Source: Corallococcus sp. AS-1-6 (GTDB lineage Bacteria > Myxococcota > Myxococcia > Myxococcales > Myxococcaceae). From it: a DNA stretch of 64,000 nucleotides. The translations under genes were made by a program, and so were the position numbers. Shown here piece after piece: positions 51,212-61,426 of the stretch. Where the stretch lies: assembly GCF_020037015.1 (NCBI RefSeq), contig NZ_JAIQDE010000023.1, forward strand, positions 1 to 64,000, written 5' to 3'. Every line of letters starts with the position of its first letter. Position 1 is the first letter of the stretch. The notes under the pieces are model-generated. The model had not been told where the DNA came from. It searched no databases and saw nothing but the letters and a program-made list of their open reading frames with translations.

Positions 51212-52684
51212 TCAGGAGTGGTTGCCCGGGAAGCGGGCGATGCCGGTGAGCAGCAACTCGGGCGACGGCTGGAAGGGCGGCTGGATCTCGATTCCCTGGG
51301 AGGTGATGACGAACTCGCGCAGCGTCGGGTCGTAGTCCGCGTCGCGCAGCTTGAAGATGGACAGCAGCCGCCGCAGGCGGCCGTTGAGCTCCAGGTGGCG
51401 CATGAACAGCAGGTTCTCCGCCACGCCGGACAGGCCGGTCCCCAGGGGGACGTCCATGTCCGGGCCGAAGAGGCGCGGCGTCTCCAGCGTGAAGACGGTC
51501 GTCACCCCGTGGCGTCGCAATTCCTGCGTGAGCGCGGCGAAGAAGGGGCTGATGCGCGCCGGCTCGTGGGTGGTCTCCACCATGGCGCTCAGCCCGTCCA
51601 CGAACAGGCGCTTCACGCCGCGTCTGCGCACGTCCTCCACCAGCGTGTGCGCCACCAGGTCCAGGTTGCACTCCGCGGGCATGTTCCACTGGAGCACCAG
51701 CCGGCCGTCCTTCACCGCGCTGCCCAGCGACAGCCCCACGTTGGCCGCCTTGTGCATCAGCCGGTCCGGCCCCTCGTAGAAGCTCACCATCAGGCAGGGC
51801 TCGCCCAGGCGCAGCCCCTCCGCCAGGTGGCTGACGCCGAGGATTGTCTTCCCGCAGCCCGGAGGCCCCATCACCAGCGTGGTGGAGGCCGCGGCGATGC
51901 CCTCCGGAATCATGGCGTCCAGCGTGGGCACGCCGAAGCGCACGCGCTGGGTGCCCCAGTCCGGGGGCTGCGTGCGGCTGACCATGGTCTCCAGGCGGGG
52001 GAAGACCTCCAGGCCCGCCTCGGAGATGCGGAAGTGGTGCGCGCCGTTGAGGCTGGCGCTGCCGCGGAACTTGCGCACCTGCAGCTCGCGCCACGAGCGC
52101 ATGGCCGCCGTGCGCTCGCGCAGCTCCAGGATGCCGTCCACCATGGTGTACTCCGGGTGCACGGTGGGGCCCACGCTGCTGGTGAGCAGGAGCGCGGTGA
52201 AGCGCGACAGGCCGGCGGACACCTGGAGCTCGTGGATGAACTTCTTGAAGTCGCGGCTGCTGCCCGCGGCCTCCTGCGCCTGCACCAGGCCGTCCAGCAC
52301 CAGGATGCCCGCGCCGTGGTTGCGCATCTCCCGGCGCAGGAGCTCCAGCAGGCCCGGCAGCCCCTGCTCCTCCAGCATGCGGAAGCCGCTGACGTAGTAG
52401 ATGCGCTGGGGCAGTTGGGAGGCGTCGAAGAACGCCATGCTGCGCAGGTTCGCCAGCATGCGCGAGTGCGACTCGGCGAGCAGCGTCACGTACAGACAGC
52501 GCGTGCCCTGGCGCGCCTGCGAGTAGCAAAGCTGGTTGGCGAAGATGGTCTTCCCCGCGCCGGGCTCCCCCACCACGATGTAGACGCCTGAGGCCACCAG
52601 GCCACCGCCCAGGATGGGATCCAGTCCGGGAACGCCTGTCGCGATGCGCTCGAAGACGGGGGGGTGCTGCTCGCTAGGGGACAT
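51212..52684 (-). CDS. KaiC-like double-RecA ATPase
   Basis: 490 residues with two KaiC/RecA domains. Domain 1 has ATGVPGLDPILGGGL, Walker A GEPGAGKT (39-46) and Walker B GILVLDG. Domain 2 has Walker A GPPGCGKT (273-280), RLFVDGLSA and the C-terminal KLRDADYDPTLREFVI segment that matches the KaiC autophosphorylation region. The catalytic Glu pair is reduced to single Glu (LLAESH in domain 1, SFYEGP in domain 2). No KaiA or KaiB genes are near, so it is a KaiC-family signalling ATPase rather than a clock. It is divergent from the AtoE-like transporter across 81 bp and coupled to a receiver downstream. Confidence 0.85.
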   Translation of the reverse strand: MSPSEQHPPVFERIATGVPGLDPILGGGLVASGVYIVVGEPGAGKTIFANQLCYSQARQGTRCLYVTLLAESHSRMLANLRSMAFFDASQLPQRIYYVSGFRMLEEQGLPGLLELLRREMRNHGAGILVLDGLVQAQEAAGSSRDFKKFIHELQVSAGLSRFTALLLTSSVGPTVHPEYTMVDGILELRERTAAMRSWRELQVRKFRGSASLNGAHHFRISEAGLEVFPRLETMVSRTQPPDWGTQRVRFGVPTLDAMIPEGIAAASTTLVMGPPGCGKTILGVSHLAEGLRLGEPCLMVSFYEGPDRLMHKAANVGLSLGSAVKDGRLVLQWNMPAECNLDLVAHTLVEDVRRRGVKRLFVDGLSAMVETTHEPARISPFFAALTQELRRHGVTTVFTLETPRLFGPDMDVPLGTGLSGVAENLLFMRHLELNGRLRRLLSIFKLRDADYDPTLREFVITSQGIEIQPPFQPSPELLLTGIARFPGNHS

Positions 52685-52765
52685 GACGACCGCTCATACC
52701 GTAAAACCCGGGGTGTCGCCCTGGGAGTTTCGCGCCGGGGCCCCCTGCCCCCTGGAGCCCTCACC

Positions 52766-54112
52766 GTGGAAACCCTCGTCCGGTTCGCCGAAGGCCTGGG
52801 CCGCTTCTCCGCGCGCTTCGTCCCCAGCGCCTTCGCCATCGCGGTGCTGCTCACGCTGCTCACCATGGCGCTGGCCCTGGGCTGGGTGGGCGCCGCGCCG
52901 CCGGTGGTGCTGGACGCGTGGGGCGGGGGCTTCTGGGAGCTGCTCACCTTCTCCATGCAGATGGCCCTGGTGATGTTCACCGGCTACCTGCTCGCGCTCA
53001 CCGCGCCGGTGAAGGCGCTGCTGGAAGGGGTGGCCCGCCTGCCCCGAAGCCCCCGGAGCGCCACCGCGCTGATGGCGGCGGTGTCCATGGCGCTCGCGTA
53101 CTTCAACTGGGGCCTGTCGCTCGTCGCCAGCGCCATGCTGGTGCGCTTCATCGCGCGCAGGCGCCCGGACGTGGACTACCGGCTGCTGGTGGCGTGCGCC
53201 TACTTCGGCCTGGGCGCCACGTGGCACGCGGGCCTGTCCGCCTCCGCGCCGCTGCTGGTGGCGACGCCGGGGCACTTCCTGGAGAAGCAGTTGGGGGTCA
53301 TCCCCATCGACCGGACGCTCTTCTCCCCCTTCAACGTGGGCCTCACGCTGGCCGCGGTGGCGCTGCTCACGGCGCTGGCGTGGGCGCTGCATCCCTCACC
53401 GGAGCGCACGGTGCGCGTGGAGCCCGCGGTGCTGGAGAAGCTGGGCGACTTCGTCCCGCCAGGGAAGCCGCGAGGGCGCTTGAGCCCCGCGGAGTGGTTG
53501 GATCACGCGTGGCTGCTCAACGTCCTCTTCGGCGTGCTGGGCCTGGCGTGGTTCGCGCGGCACCTGTGGCTCAACGGCGGCTGGAAGGCGCTCAACCTCA
53601 ACGGGGTGAACTTCACCTTCCTCACGCTGGCGGTGCTGCTGCACGGCACGCCCGCCCGGCTGCTCAAGGCGAGCGAGGAGGCCGCGAGCGTGCTGCACGG
53701 CATCGTGCTGCAGTTCCCGCTGTACGCGGGCATCTACGGCATCTTCAAGGCCACGGGGCTCACGGACCGCATCGGGGAGCTCTTCGTGTCGCTGTCCACG
53801 CAGAAGACCTTCCCCGCCATCGTGTACCTGTACAGCGGCGTGGTGAACTACTTCGTGCCTTCTGGCGGCTCCAAGTGGGCCATCGAAGCGCCCTACCTGC
53901 TGGACGCGGCGGGGCGGCTGGGCGTGGCGCCGGAGAAGGTGGTGCTCGCGTACGCGTGGGGCGACATGGCCACGGACCTCATCCAGCCCTTCTGGGCGCT
54001 GCCGCTGCTGGCCGTGGCCCGCCTGGAGTTCAAGGACATCCTCGGCTTCCTCCTGGTGGCCTTCCTCGCGTACCTGCCGCTGGTGACGCTGGGCTTCTTC
54101 CTGTTCGGGTAG
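52766..54112 (+). CDS. AtoE-like short-chain fatty acid transporter
   Basis: 448 residues from GTG 52766, with CTGGAG upstream; the longer frame lies within the divergent promoter region. About ten transmembrane helices. Features of the AtoE/TIGR00366 family include the N-terminal RFSARFVPSAFAIAVLLTLL, MALAYFNWGLSLVASAM, YFGLGATWHAGLSASAPLLV and the VVNYFVPSGGSKWAIEAPY motif. Members are predicted symporters for short-chain fatty acids such as acetoacetate or butyrate. No atoD/A/B genes accompany it. Confidence 0.85.
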   Translation: METLVRFAEGLGRFSARFVPSAFAIAVLLTLLTMALALGWVGAAPPVVLDAWGGGFWELLTFSMQMALVMFTGYLLALTAPVKALLEGVARLPRSPRSATALMAAVSMALAYFNWGLSLVASAMLVRFIARRRPDVDYRLLVACAYFGLGATWHAGLSASAPLLVATPGHFLEKQLGVIPIDRTLFSPFNVGLTLAAVALLTALAWALHPSPERTVRVEPAVLEKLGDFVPPGKPRGRLSPAEWLDHAWLLNVLFGVLGLAWFARHLWLNGGWKALNLNGVNFTFLTLAVLLHGTPARLLKASEEAASVLHGIVLQFPLYAGIYGIFKATGLTDRIGELFVSLSTQKTFPAIVYLYSGVVNYFVPSGGSKWAIEAPYLLDAAGRLGVAPEKVVLAYAWGDMATDLIQPFWALPLLAVARLEFKDILGFLLVAFLAYLPLVTLGFFLFG

Positions 54113-54250
54113 CGCGGCGCGGCGTCCCCGGTGTGAAACCCCGGTATCCGGGACTCGGGGAATGGCGCGGGATGTTTCATGGTAGACACGCACACCGAGC
54201 GGCCGGACGTGGGCCGGCCGCCTTCAACAACAACGAGGGGACCCCAAGTC

Positions 54251-54754
54251 ATGAAGAGCCTGTTCAACGGAAGCGTGCTGTGCGCGGTGCTGGGTGTGGC
54301 GGCGGTGGCGGGGGCGCAGGAGGCGGCGGCGCCGGCCGCGGAGCCGGTGAAGGCCCCCAGCGCGGACGCGGTGCGCGACACCTGGAACTACTTCTACAAG
54401 GCCAAGGGCCAGGGCCCCGTGCTGGTGGACGCCAAGTTGTGCACGGAGGTGCCCAAGGAAGGCCCCAACAAGTTCGAGTGCACCGCCGAGGTGGGCCCCG
54501 AGGGCGTCAAGGCGGGCACGCCCCTCTACATGTGGCAGAGCTACCTGGTGCCCCAGGGCGACTCCATCGACGACATCACGGTGCAGGTGAAGCAGGGCGC
54601 CACCGTGCGCGAGACGAAGGACGTGAAGGTGAAGGGCGAGGGCTGGCGCTCGCGTCAGTGGACCGGCGTGCGCTTGGCCAAGCCTGGTGCGTGGACCGTG
54701 TCCGTCATGCGCGGCGACCAGGTGCTCAAGGAAGTGCAGGTGAAGGCGCTGTAG
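54251..54754 (+). CDS. Exported hypothetical protein
   Basis: 167 residues from ATG 54251; the upstream frame is not convincing. Signal peptide MKSLFNGSVLCAVLGVAAVAGAQ with an AxA-like cleavage site, then an Ala/Pro linker and a beta-rich domain (DTWNYFYKAKGQGPVLVDAKLC, KFECTAEVG, LYMWQSYLVPQGD, and a strand-rich Lys-rich end). Two cysteines (CTEV...ECTA) may form a disulfide. I do not recognise the family. A good terminator follows, so it is the last or only gene of a transcript starting in the 138-bp upstream gap. Confidence 0.65.
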   Translation: MKSLFNGSVLCAVLGVAAVAGAQEAAAPAAEPVKAPSADAVRDTWNYFYKAKGQGPVLVDAKLCTEVPKEGPNKFECTAEVGPEGVKAGTPLYMWQSYLVPQGDSIDDITVQVKQGATVRETKDVKVKGEGWRSRQWTGVRLAKPGAWTVSVMRGDQVLKEVQVKAL

Positions 54755-54788
54755 TCCTTCAGCCCGTCCAGGACACGACACATCCATC

Positions 54789-54826
54789 GACGCCCGCCGG
54801 GGAGACCCGCGCGGGCGTCTTTCTTT
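54789..54826 (+). terminator. Rho-independent terminator
   Basis: GACGCCCGC (54789-54797) pairs with GCGGGCGTC (54811-54819), 9 bp, with a 13-base loop, then TTTCTTT. It stands 35 bases after the stop of the exported-protein gene. A clear intrinsic terminator. Confidence 0.8.
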
Positions 54827-55042
54827 ACCGGCTCCCCTCCCCGCGGTCGGCAGGAATTACCGGCTGACGGACACCGCCCCCGCCCTCGCATCCGGCTCCC
54901 CACGGGCGCCCCCGAGGGGACATCCTTGCCATCCCCCTTTGGCCGCGCCCTTGCAGTAGGGCCAGGGCGCGGTTGAAGGGCGGGGGAGTCGGGGTTGGGT
55001 GGGGCGGGTCCGGGACGGGGGGCGGCGGTGGCGTGGATTCGG

Positions 55043-56407
55043 ATGGCGGTGTTCGTGGGGGGGCTCTTCCTCGTGGGGTGCGAGGAAGCCCGAGCCACGG
55101 CACCGCGCATCCCGGTACTCGGTGAGGTGGGTGGACAGGGAGCGCCAGAGGGCGTGGAGGGCCACGTGTGGTCGCGGACGCTGAGGGTTGGGGACCCTCA
55201 GGCTCCGCACGCGGTGGTGACCTCCAACGGGGACGTCCTGGTGGCGGCGACCTACCAAGAACCCATCGACCTGGGGGCGGGTCCCCTGCCCTTCAATCGC
55301 AACGTCGTGGCGCCACACCTGCTGGTGGCGCGGTATTCGCCGGAGGGCACGCTGAGGTGGGCGCGGGGCTGGACGCCCGACCACGAGGCGCGGGCCCGCG
55401 TGGGCGGCCTGGCGGTGGACGCCCACGACAACATCTTCCTCACGGGCATGTCCGCGGGCTTCACCCGCGAAGGCGCCGCGCTGCCGGAGGGGCCGTTCCT
55501 GGCCCGGCTGGACGGCCGCGGCGCGCTGGACTGGGTGCGCTCGCTGCCGGGAGAGGGGCCGGTGGCGGTGAACGGCGTCACGTCCGACCACCATGGGGGC
55601 GCGGTGCTGGTGGGGGACTTCGCCGGCGCGCGCGACCTGGGAGAGGGATTGCAGCGCACGCCCCAGGGCAGGCACGCGGGCTTCGCGCTGAGCGTGGGGC
55701 CCGGGGGTGAGCAGCGCTGGAGCCGCGTGTGGATGCCTTCAGGCGAGGGCGAGGTCTCCGCGCGGGCGGTGGCGGTGGATGTCTTTGGCGACGTGCACGT
55801 GGTGGGCGGCTACGCGGGAGCGGTGTCGTTCGGCGACGCGACCTTCGTCACCGTGCGCCAGCACACGCCCTTCGTGGTGAAGCTCACCCGGGACGGCGAC
55901 CCCGTCTGGAGCCACGACGTGCGCGGCACGGACGGCACGGCGGTGTCCGTGGCCGTGGGGGCGGACCGCGTCTTCGTGGGCGGAGGCTTCAGCGGCCGGC
56001 TGTACTTCCAGAAGACCTTCCACCGCGCGGACTCGCGCGACGGCTTCCTGCTGGCCTACGACGCGAACGGGAGCCAGCGGTGGGCGCGCACCTTCCCCAC
56101 CGGCGCGCCGATGGTGGCCACCGACGACGCGGGCCAGTTGACGGTGGCGGGCGGCCATGACGGCGGCCTCGCCCTGGGCGGCGGCGCCCTGCCTCCGGGC
56201 CTGTATGTCGCGAAGCTGTTGCCGGAAGAGGGCACGTCGCTCTGGGTGCGCGGGTTCGCGAGCCCCGGCACCGTGGCCCAGGCCCGCAGCGTGAGCGTGG
56301 ACGCCACCGGCGGCGTGCTGCTCGCCGGTGGATTCAACCGGCCCGTGCCGGAGGACGGACCGTCACGGCCGCTGCAGGACGGCTTCCTGCTCAGGCTCCA
56401 CCCCTGA
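55043..56407 (+). CDS. Lipoprotein with SBBP-like beta-propeller
   Basis: 454 residues from ATG 55043; 16 codons more are open upstream, but ATG 55043 starts the signal. [13 protein letters not shown] is a lipobox-bearing signal. The rest is built from repeats of about 50-60 residues with the rhythm VDA.DN.FLTG...G...[18 protein letters not shown]..., [10 protein letters not shown]..., [12 protein letters not shown]..., the pattern of SBBP beta-propeller repeats common in myxobacterial surface lipoproteins. No catalytic site. It should be exposed on the outer membrane. A terminator precedes it and a convergent membrane-protein gene ends 2 bases after it. Confidence 0.72.
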   Translation: MAVFVGGLFLVGCEEARATAPRIPVLGEVGGQGAPEGVEGHVWSRTLRVGDPQAPHAVVTSNGDVLVAATYQEPIDLGAGPLPFNRNVVAPHLLVARYSPEGTLRWARGWTPDHEARARVGGLAVDAHDNIFLTGMSAGFTREGAALPEGPFLARLDGRGALDWVRSLPGEGPVAVNGVTSDHHGGAVLVGDFAGARDLGEGLQRTPQGRHAGFALSVGPGGEQRWSRVWMPSGEGEVSARAVAVDVFGDVHVVGGYAGAVSFGDATFVTVRQHTPFVVKLTRDGDPVWSHDVRGTDGTAVSVAVGADRVFVGGGFSGRLYFQKTFHRADSRDGFLLAYDANGSQRWARTFPTGAPMVATDDAGQLTVAGGHDGGLALGGGALPPGLYVAKLLPEEGTSLWVRGFASPGTVAQARSVSVDATGGVLLAGGFNRPVPEDGPSRPLQDGFLLRLHP

Positions 56408-56409
56408 CG

Positions 56410-56958
56410 TCAGGCCCCGATGCCCTCGGGGTCCGTGGCCAGCTCTCCGCCCAGGTGCATGCCCGTCTGGCAGCGGTAGTCCGTGACGAGCGACGCGGCC
56501 AGCACCTTCACGCCCAGCAGCACGTGCAGCGCCGCCGCTACCGGCGAGCGCTTCGCGTACCCCAGCACGAAGGGCGCCAGCACCGCGCCCAGGCCATAGG
56601 CGTAGTCCGCCAGCTCGTGCGCCTCGATGGGGATGAGCTTCGTGAGGCTCAGCCGGTAGTCCGTGAACAGCGACACGCCCACCGCGGCCCCGCCCAGCGC
56701 CCAGCCGGCCGCCTTCGCCCTGCTGTCCCCGGACGCGTTCCCCACCGCCACCAGCGCCGCGCCTCCCACGTAGTCCAGCACCGAGTGCAGGTCCTGCGAC
56801 ACCCAACGGCGCAAGGGCAGCCGGCCGAACAGCGGACGCGACAGGATGCCCGCCGCCGCGCTGTGGTCCCGCAGCCGGCGCCACTCGCGGCGCACGGCGC
56901 CCTCCGGGCGCGGAGGGACTGGGGGCAGCAGGCGCTCGGGGCCTCGGACCTCGTACAT
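56410..56958 (-). CDS. Membrane protein of unknown function
   Basis: 182 residues from ATG 56958 (MYEVRGPER); the upstream frame adds 17 residues without support. A basic soluble N-terminal 55 residues is followed by about four membrane segments ([61 protein letters not shown]). Two TDYR motifs repeat after two of the helices. I do not recognise the family. It is divergent from the cold-shock gene across 285 bp. Confidence 0.6.
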   Translation of the reverse strand: MYEVRGPERLLPPVPPRPEGAVRREWRRLRDHSAAAGILSRPLFGRLPLRRWVSQDLHSVLDYVGGAALVAVGNASGDSRAKAAGWALGGAAVGVSLFTDYRLSLTKLIPIEAHELADYAYGLGAVLAPFVLGYAKRSPVAAALHVLLGVKVLAASLVTDYRCQTGMHLGGELATDPEGIGA

Positions 56959-57243
56959 GACGTGACTCCTCCGCGGGCCGTCGTGGCCTCGCGAAGGAAC
57001 GGTAGCCACGCCCCCAGAGCCGGGCGCCAGGGCGGCCCCTGCCCCACGCCCGCCTGCCTGCGCCCGCCATGGGTGGGGAGTGCGACCACCCCGCGAACTG
57101 TTGGCTGCTCAGCAAGGGGGCTTCCACCCACCCCGCTCCGCCGGGCAGACTGTCGTTCGCACTCAGGCCCTCACATTTCGAGAGGGCCGACCGCTCCGAA
57201 CGCGGTGGGTGCCGCGCCCCACCCAACAAAGAGAAGACGATTC

Positions 57244-57453
57244 ATGGCTACTGGTACGGTGAAGTGGTTCAACGATGCGAAGGGCTTTGGCTTCATCACG
57301 CAGGACGGCGGTGGTGAGGACGTGTTCTGCCACCACAGCGCCATCAACATGGACGGCTTCCGCACCCTGGCCGAAGGCCAGAAGGTGGAGTTCGAGGTGA
57401 CGCGCGGCCCCAAGGGCCTCCAGGCGCAGAACGTTCGCGCAGTGGGTGGATAA
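57244..57453 (+). CDS. Cold-shock protein
   Basis: 69 residues from ATG 57244, with AAAGAGAAGA upstream. Single cold-shock domain with RNP1-like KGFGFI and RNP2-like [22 protein letters not shown] is the standard start. It binds single-stranded RNA/DNA as a chaperone. The leader of about 100 bases with a short AT-rich stretch may be a 5' untranslated region, common for cold-shock genes. It ends at a strong terminator, so it is monocistronic. Myxobacteria carry several such paralogues; which one this is cannot be told. Confidence 0.93.
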   Translation: MATGTVKWFNDAKGFGFITQDGGGEDVFCHHSAINMDGFRTLAEGQKVEFEVTRGPKGLQAQNVRAVGG

Positions 57454-57483
57454 CAACCCGCTCCGGGTCAACCCCAGAGCACG

Positions 57484-57525
57484 GAAGCCCGGTCCCGCTC
57501 GCGCGGGCCGGGCTTCTTCATTTTT
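57484..57525 (+). terminator. Rho-independent terminator of the cold-shock gene
   Basis: GAAGCCCGG (57484-57492) pairs with CCGGGCTTC (57508-57516), 9 bp, with further GC pairing inside the loop, followed by TTCATTTTT. It stands 31 bases after the stop codon. Confidence 0.85.
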
Positions 57526-57653
57526 ACAACCTGCCGGGAAGGAAAAACACGCAATCCCTTTCAAACCTTCCATCCCACCGGGAATCACGGGGGGGCTGGT
57601 GAAAGTCCGAAAGACGTCTGTTAGGCTTTGATCCTGCGAGGGAGGGCGCACCT

Positions 57654-58067
57654 ATGTTCGAAGTCACCAACGATGTCAGCCGTCGGACCATCACTGCCCG
57701 CATGAGCGGTTTCATGCGGCCCAACGAAATGAAGGAGTACGTGGCCGTCTACAAGAAGGCCACGGACAGCTACGGCGGAGGGCGGCACCTGGTTCTGGCC
57801 GACATGCGGGGCCTGCGCCCGCTGGAGCCGGAATCCGCGAAGCTGTTCTCCGAGATCGTCGACCACGGGCGCAAGAACGGCTGCGCGATGTGCGCGCACG
57901 TGTCGGACTCCACCATCGCGCGGCTGCAGACGGCCCGCGTGGCGTCGGAAGCATCCCCCAACGACGACATCACCGTGGATTGTGTGTCGCTGGAGGAAGC
58001 GCAGAACCAGCTCGCCAAGGCGCGCGTGCGCCTGCTCAACGGCGAAGGCTTCTCGGCCGCTCGCTAG
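57654..58067 (+). CDS. STAS-like/SpoIIAA-like domain protein
   Basis: 137 residues from ATG 57654, with GAGGGAGG 8 bases upstream. MFEVTNDVSRRTITARMSGFM followed by a strand/helix alternation, and HLVLADMRGLRPLEPE with the conserved Asp-like turn, resembles STAS-like folds that bind nucleotides or anti-sigma partners. The Ser phospho-site of true anti-sigma antagonists is not clear. Cytoplasmic and acting alone. A bidirectional terminator follows. Confidence 0.6.
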   Translation: MFEVTNDVSRRTITARMSGFMRPNEMKEYVAVYKKATDSYGGGRHLVLADMRGLRPLEPESAKLFSEIVDHGRKNGCAMCAHVSDSTIARLQTARVASEASPNDDITVDCVSLEEAQNQLAKARVRLLNGEGFSAAR

Positions 58068-58184
58068 AGCTGTTCCTTCCGGGCAGGACGCCCGCGAACG
58101 CCCCGTCTCCGGCGAAGCCCGGAGCCGGTGGCCCCGCGAAAGGACGCCTGGCCGGGAAATGTTTCATCCCCCTTGTTTCAAATG

Positions 58185-58221
58185 AAAGGCGCGGGTGACG
58201 ACACCGTCACCCGCGCCTTTT
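58185..58221. terminator. Bidirectional rho-independent terminator
   Basis: GGCGCGGGTGACG (58188-58200) pairs with CGTCACCCGCGCC (58205-58217) over 13 bp with a 4-base loop. TTTTGTGT follows on the plus strand and AAA precedes it, giving a U-tract on both strands. It separates the STAS-like gene from the convergent efflux pump gene. Confidence 0.85.
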
Positions 58222-58240
58222 GTGTGTCTGCCGTCAGCCC

Positions 58241-61200
58241 TCAGGCCGCGCGGTCGTGCGCGGCGGACGCGTCCACGGCGGGCTTGGAGTGCGGTCCCTG
58301 CGCGCGGGGCTGCTTCTTGCGGAAGGACAGCTTCTCCATCGCCGCGAACACCACCGGCACCACCAGCAGCGTGAGGAAGGTGGAGGTGATGACGCCGCCG
58401 ATGACGGAGATGGCCATGGGGGCGCGGAACTCGGAGCCGATGCCCGTGCCCACGGCGGTGGGCACCATGCCAATGGCCATGGCCGCGCTCGTCATGAGGA
58501 TGGGGCGCAGGCGGCGGGGGCCGGCCTTGAGCAGGGCCTCGTCCACGGAGTCACCCTCGCGCAGGTGCTGGAGCGCGCCGTCGATGAGGAGGATGGCGTT
58601 CTTCGTCACCAGGCCCATCAGCAGGATGACGCCAATCATCGCGCCCATGCTGACGTGGTAGTTCGTGACGACGAGCCCCAGCAGCGCGCCCACGAGCGCC
58701 AGCGGCAGCGACACCATGATGGTGAAGGGGTGCTTGAAGGACTCGAACTGGCTGGCGAGCACCATGTAGATGAAGACGAAGGCCAGCAGGAACGCGATGC
58801 CGAACGCGTCGTTCTGCTCATCCAGGCTCTTCATCTGGCCGTCGTAGACGATGGCGTAGCCGGGCGGCAGCGGCTTTTCCGCGATGGCGGCCTTGAGCTT
58901 CGTGGCCACGTCACCCAGCGCGGCGCCCTTGGCCAACTGGGACACGACGGCCACCTGGCGCTCGCGGTTCTCGTGCTCGATGACGCTGGGGCCGTCCTTG
59001 AGCGACACCTCCGCCACGTCCGTCACCTGGTGCAGGCCCTTGGGCGTGGAGATCATCAACTGGCGCACGCGCTCCGGCGTGGCGCGGTCCTCCTCGCGCA
59101 GGCGCACGCGGATGTCCGTCTCGTCCGTGCCCTCGCGCAGCTTGGCCGTCACGTCACCGTCGATGGCCAGCCGCAACTGCGAGGCGAGCGCCCCGGCGGA
59201 CAGGTCCATGTCCGCGGCGCGCGCGCGGTCGATTTGGATCTGGAGCTCCGGCTTGGCCGGGTTGGAGTCCACGCGCACGTCGGAGGTGCCCAGCGTGCGC
59301 AGGATGCTGGCCACGCGCTCGGCCTCCTCGTTGACGCGCTTCAGGTCCGGGCCCACCACGCGCACCATGATGGGGAACCAGTCGCCCAGGCCTTCGATGG
59401 ACGGCGGGTCCGACAGGGTGATGGCGGTGGAGACCAGGTTGGGCACCAGCAGCGCGCGGGCCTCGTCCTTGAGCACGGCGATGCTCTTGGTGCGCTGGTC
59501 CTTGCCCACGGTGAGCACGCGCAGGCGCGCCTTGTAGACGTCTCCGTTGGGACCGACCGTCGTGTAGATGTCCGTGACTTCGGGGATCTTCTTGAGCAGC
59601 ACCTCCGCCTCCGCGGCGCGCTCCGTCGTTTGGGCCAGGTTGGAGGAGTCCGGCAGTTGCAGCTCGACGATGAGCTGCGAGCGGTCCTCCGCGCTCATGA
59701 ACTCCACGCCCAGGCGGCTGGCGGCGCCGAAGGACAGGAACAGCGCCAGCACGGTGAGGCCGGCGGTGGTCCACTTGTGGCGCAGCACCCAGCCCAGGAT
59801 GCGGGCGTAGGTGGACTCCGTGGCCTCCAGGAAGCGGCGCAGCGCGCGGAAGACGGCGGGCTCGTTGCGCTGCGCGCCCGGCGTGTGCGCCTTGGCGAAG
59901 CGCGCGGACAGCATGGGGTCCAGCGTGAAGGAGATGAACAGCGAGATGAGCACCGCCACGGAGATGGTGATGCCGAACTGCTTGAAGAACTGACCCACGA
60001 TGCCGGGCATGAAGGCCACGGGGATGAACACCGCCACCAGGGCCAGCGTCGTCGCGAGCACCGCCAGGCCCACGTCCCTGGTGCCGTTGTACGCGGCGCT
60101 CATCGGGTCCTCGCCCTGCTCCAGCCGGTGGGTGATGGCCTCACGCACCACCACCGCGTCGTCAATGAGCAGACCGATGGCCAACGACAGCGACAGGAGC
60201 GTCATCTGGTTGAGCGAGTAGCCCAGCACGTACATCACGAAGAACGTGCCGATGACGGACGTGGGCAGCGCGAGCGCGGAGATGAACGTGCCGCGCGGGT
60301 CCAACAGGAACATCAGGATGATGAGGACCGCCATCAGGCCGCCGAAGATGAGGGCGATCCACACCTCGTGGGTGTTGGCGCGGATGAGGTCCGACTGGTC
60401 GATGAGCAGCGTGGCCTGGAAGCCCTGCCCCACCACCGGCGTCATGTCCGCGAGCGTCTTCTTCACCGCGTCGCTGACGCTCACGGTGTTGGAGCCCGGC
60501 TGCTTCACGATTTCGAGCACCACGGCGTCGCGGGCGTTGAGGCGCGCGGTGGTGCGGCGCTCGGCGACGCCGTCCGTGACGGTGGCGACCTCCTCCAGGC
60601 GCACCTGCGCGCCGGTGCCGCTGCGCGCGATGGGCAGCTTCTTCAACTCCTCCACGGTGCGGAACTCGCCCATGGCGCGCACCGTCAGCTCGTTGGGCCC
60701 CAACTGCAGACGGCCCGCGGGCAGGTTGAGGTTCTCCATGGCGATGCGCTGGGACACCTGCGACGGCGCGATGCCCACCGCGCGGGCCTTGTCCAGGTCG
60801 ATGTCGACTTGAATCTCACGCGTGTCGCCGCCGGTGATGCGCACCTCCGCCACGCCGGCCAACTGCGCGAGCGCGGGCTTGATGCGGTCATCCAGCAGCT
60901 TGCGCAGCGCCTGGGACTTCATGTCCGCGGAGATGGCGTAGGTGAGGATGGGCGCGGCGGACAGGTCCACGCGGCTGACGATGGGCGCGTCCGCGTCCGT
61001 GGGCAGCTTGTTGACGGCCTGGCCCACCTTGTCGCGCACGTCCTGCACGGCGGTGTCCAGCGCGGTGCCCAGCGTGAAGGACACCACCACGGTGCCCACG
61101 TTCTCACGGCTGAAGGAGTGGATTTTGTCCACGCCGCTGATGCCGGCGACCGCGTCCTCCAGGGGCTTGATGACCTGGGTCTCGATTTCGCCCGGGCCCG

Positions 61201-61360
61201 CGCCCTTGTAGAGGGTGTTGACCACCACCACGGGGAAGCTGACGTCCGGGTAGAGGTCGGTGCCCAGGCGCTTGAGGCCCATCACGCCCAGCACGATGAG
61301 CAGCAGGGACACCATGGCCGTGAACACCGGCCGTCGGATGGAAACGTCACTGAGAATCAT
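58241..61360 (-). CDS. RND-family efflux transporter (HAE1/AcrB type)
   Basis: 1039 residues, the standard length for a tripartite-efflux RND pump. The N-terminal [21 protein letters not shown] is typical, and the proton-relay Asp pair is present ([10 protein letters not shown], Asp400-Asp401) in TM4. Two large periplasmic loops and a C-terminal [15 protein letters not shown] in TM11. It drives drug, lipid or metal export by proton flux from the inner membrane. The adaptor lipoprotein and TetR regulator are encoded upstream in one operon, but no outer-membrane channel gene is in the window, so it must use a TolC-like protein encoded elsewhere. The starting [11 protein letters not shown] favours the HAE1 (multidrug) over the metal (CzcA) subgroup. 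Confidence 0.93.
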   Translation of the reverse strand: MILSDVSIRRPVFTAMVSLLLIVLGVMGLKRLGTDLYPDVSFPVVVVNTLYKGAGPGEIETQVIKPLEDAVAGISGVDKIHSFSRENVGTVVVSFTLGTALDTAVQDVRDKVGQAVNKLPTDADAPIVSRVDLSAAPILTYAISADMKSQALRKLLDDRIKPALAQLAGVAEVRITGGDTREIQVDIDLDKARAVGIAPSQVSQRIAMENLNLPAGRLQLGPNELTVRAMGEFRTVEELKKLPIARSGTGAQVRLEEVATVTDGVAERRTTARLNARDAVVLEIVKQPGSNTVSVSDAVKKTLADMTPVVGQGFQATLLIDQSDLIRANTHEVWIALIFGGLMAVLIILMFLLDPRGTFISALALPTSVIGTFFVMYVLGYSLNQMTLLSLSLAIGLLIDDAVVVREAITHRLEQGEDPMSAAYNGTRDVGLAVLATTLALVAVFIPVAFMPGIVGQFFKQFGITISVAVLISLFISFTLDPMLSARFAKAHTPGAQRNEPAVFRALRRFLEATESTYARILGWVLRHKWTTAGLTVLALFLSFGAASRLGVEFMSAEDRSQLIVELQLPDSSNLAQTTERAAEAEVLLKKIPEVTDIYTTVGPNGDVYKARLRVLTVGKDQRTKSIAVLKDEARALLVPNLVSTAITLSDPPSIEGLGDWFPIMVRVVGPDLKRVNEEAERVASILRTLGTSDVRVDSNPAKPELQIQIDRARAADMDLSAGALASQLRLAIDGDVTAKLREGTDETDIRVRLREEDRATPERVRQLMISTPKGLHQVTDVAEVSLKDGPSVIEHENRERQVAVVSQLAKGAALGDVATKLKAAIAEKPLPPGYAIVYDGQMKSLDEQNDAFGIAFLLAFVFIYMVLASQFESFKHPFTIMVSLPLALVGALLGLVVTNYHVSMGAMIGVILLMGLVTKNAILLIDGALQHLREGDSVDEALLKAGPRRLRPILMTSAAMAIGMVPTAVGTGIGSEFRAPMAISVIGGVITSTFLTLLVVPVVFAAMEKLSFRKKQPRAQGPHSKPAVDASAAHDRAA

Positions 61361-61426
61361 GGGAAGAGCTCACGCACGCCGCGGCCGCCCTCAAGGACGG
61401 CTTCGGCGAAAAGGGGCGGCTTGCGG

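Noticed and set aside
51212-52684. A circadian clock locus
   Set aside because: The ATPase is KaiC-like, but no KaiA or KaiB is encoded nearby and catalytic Glu pairs are reduced.
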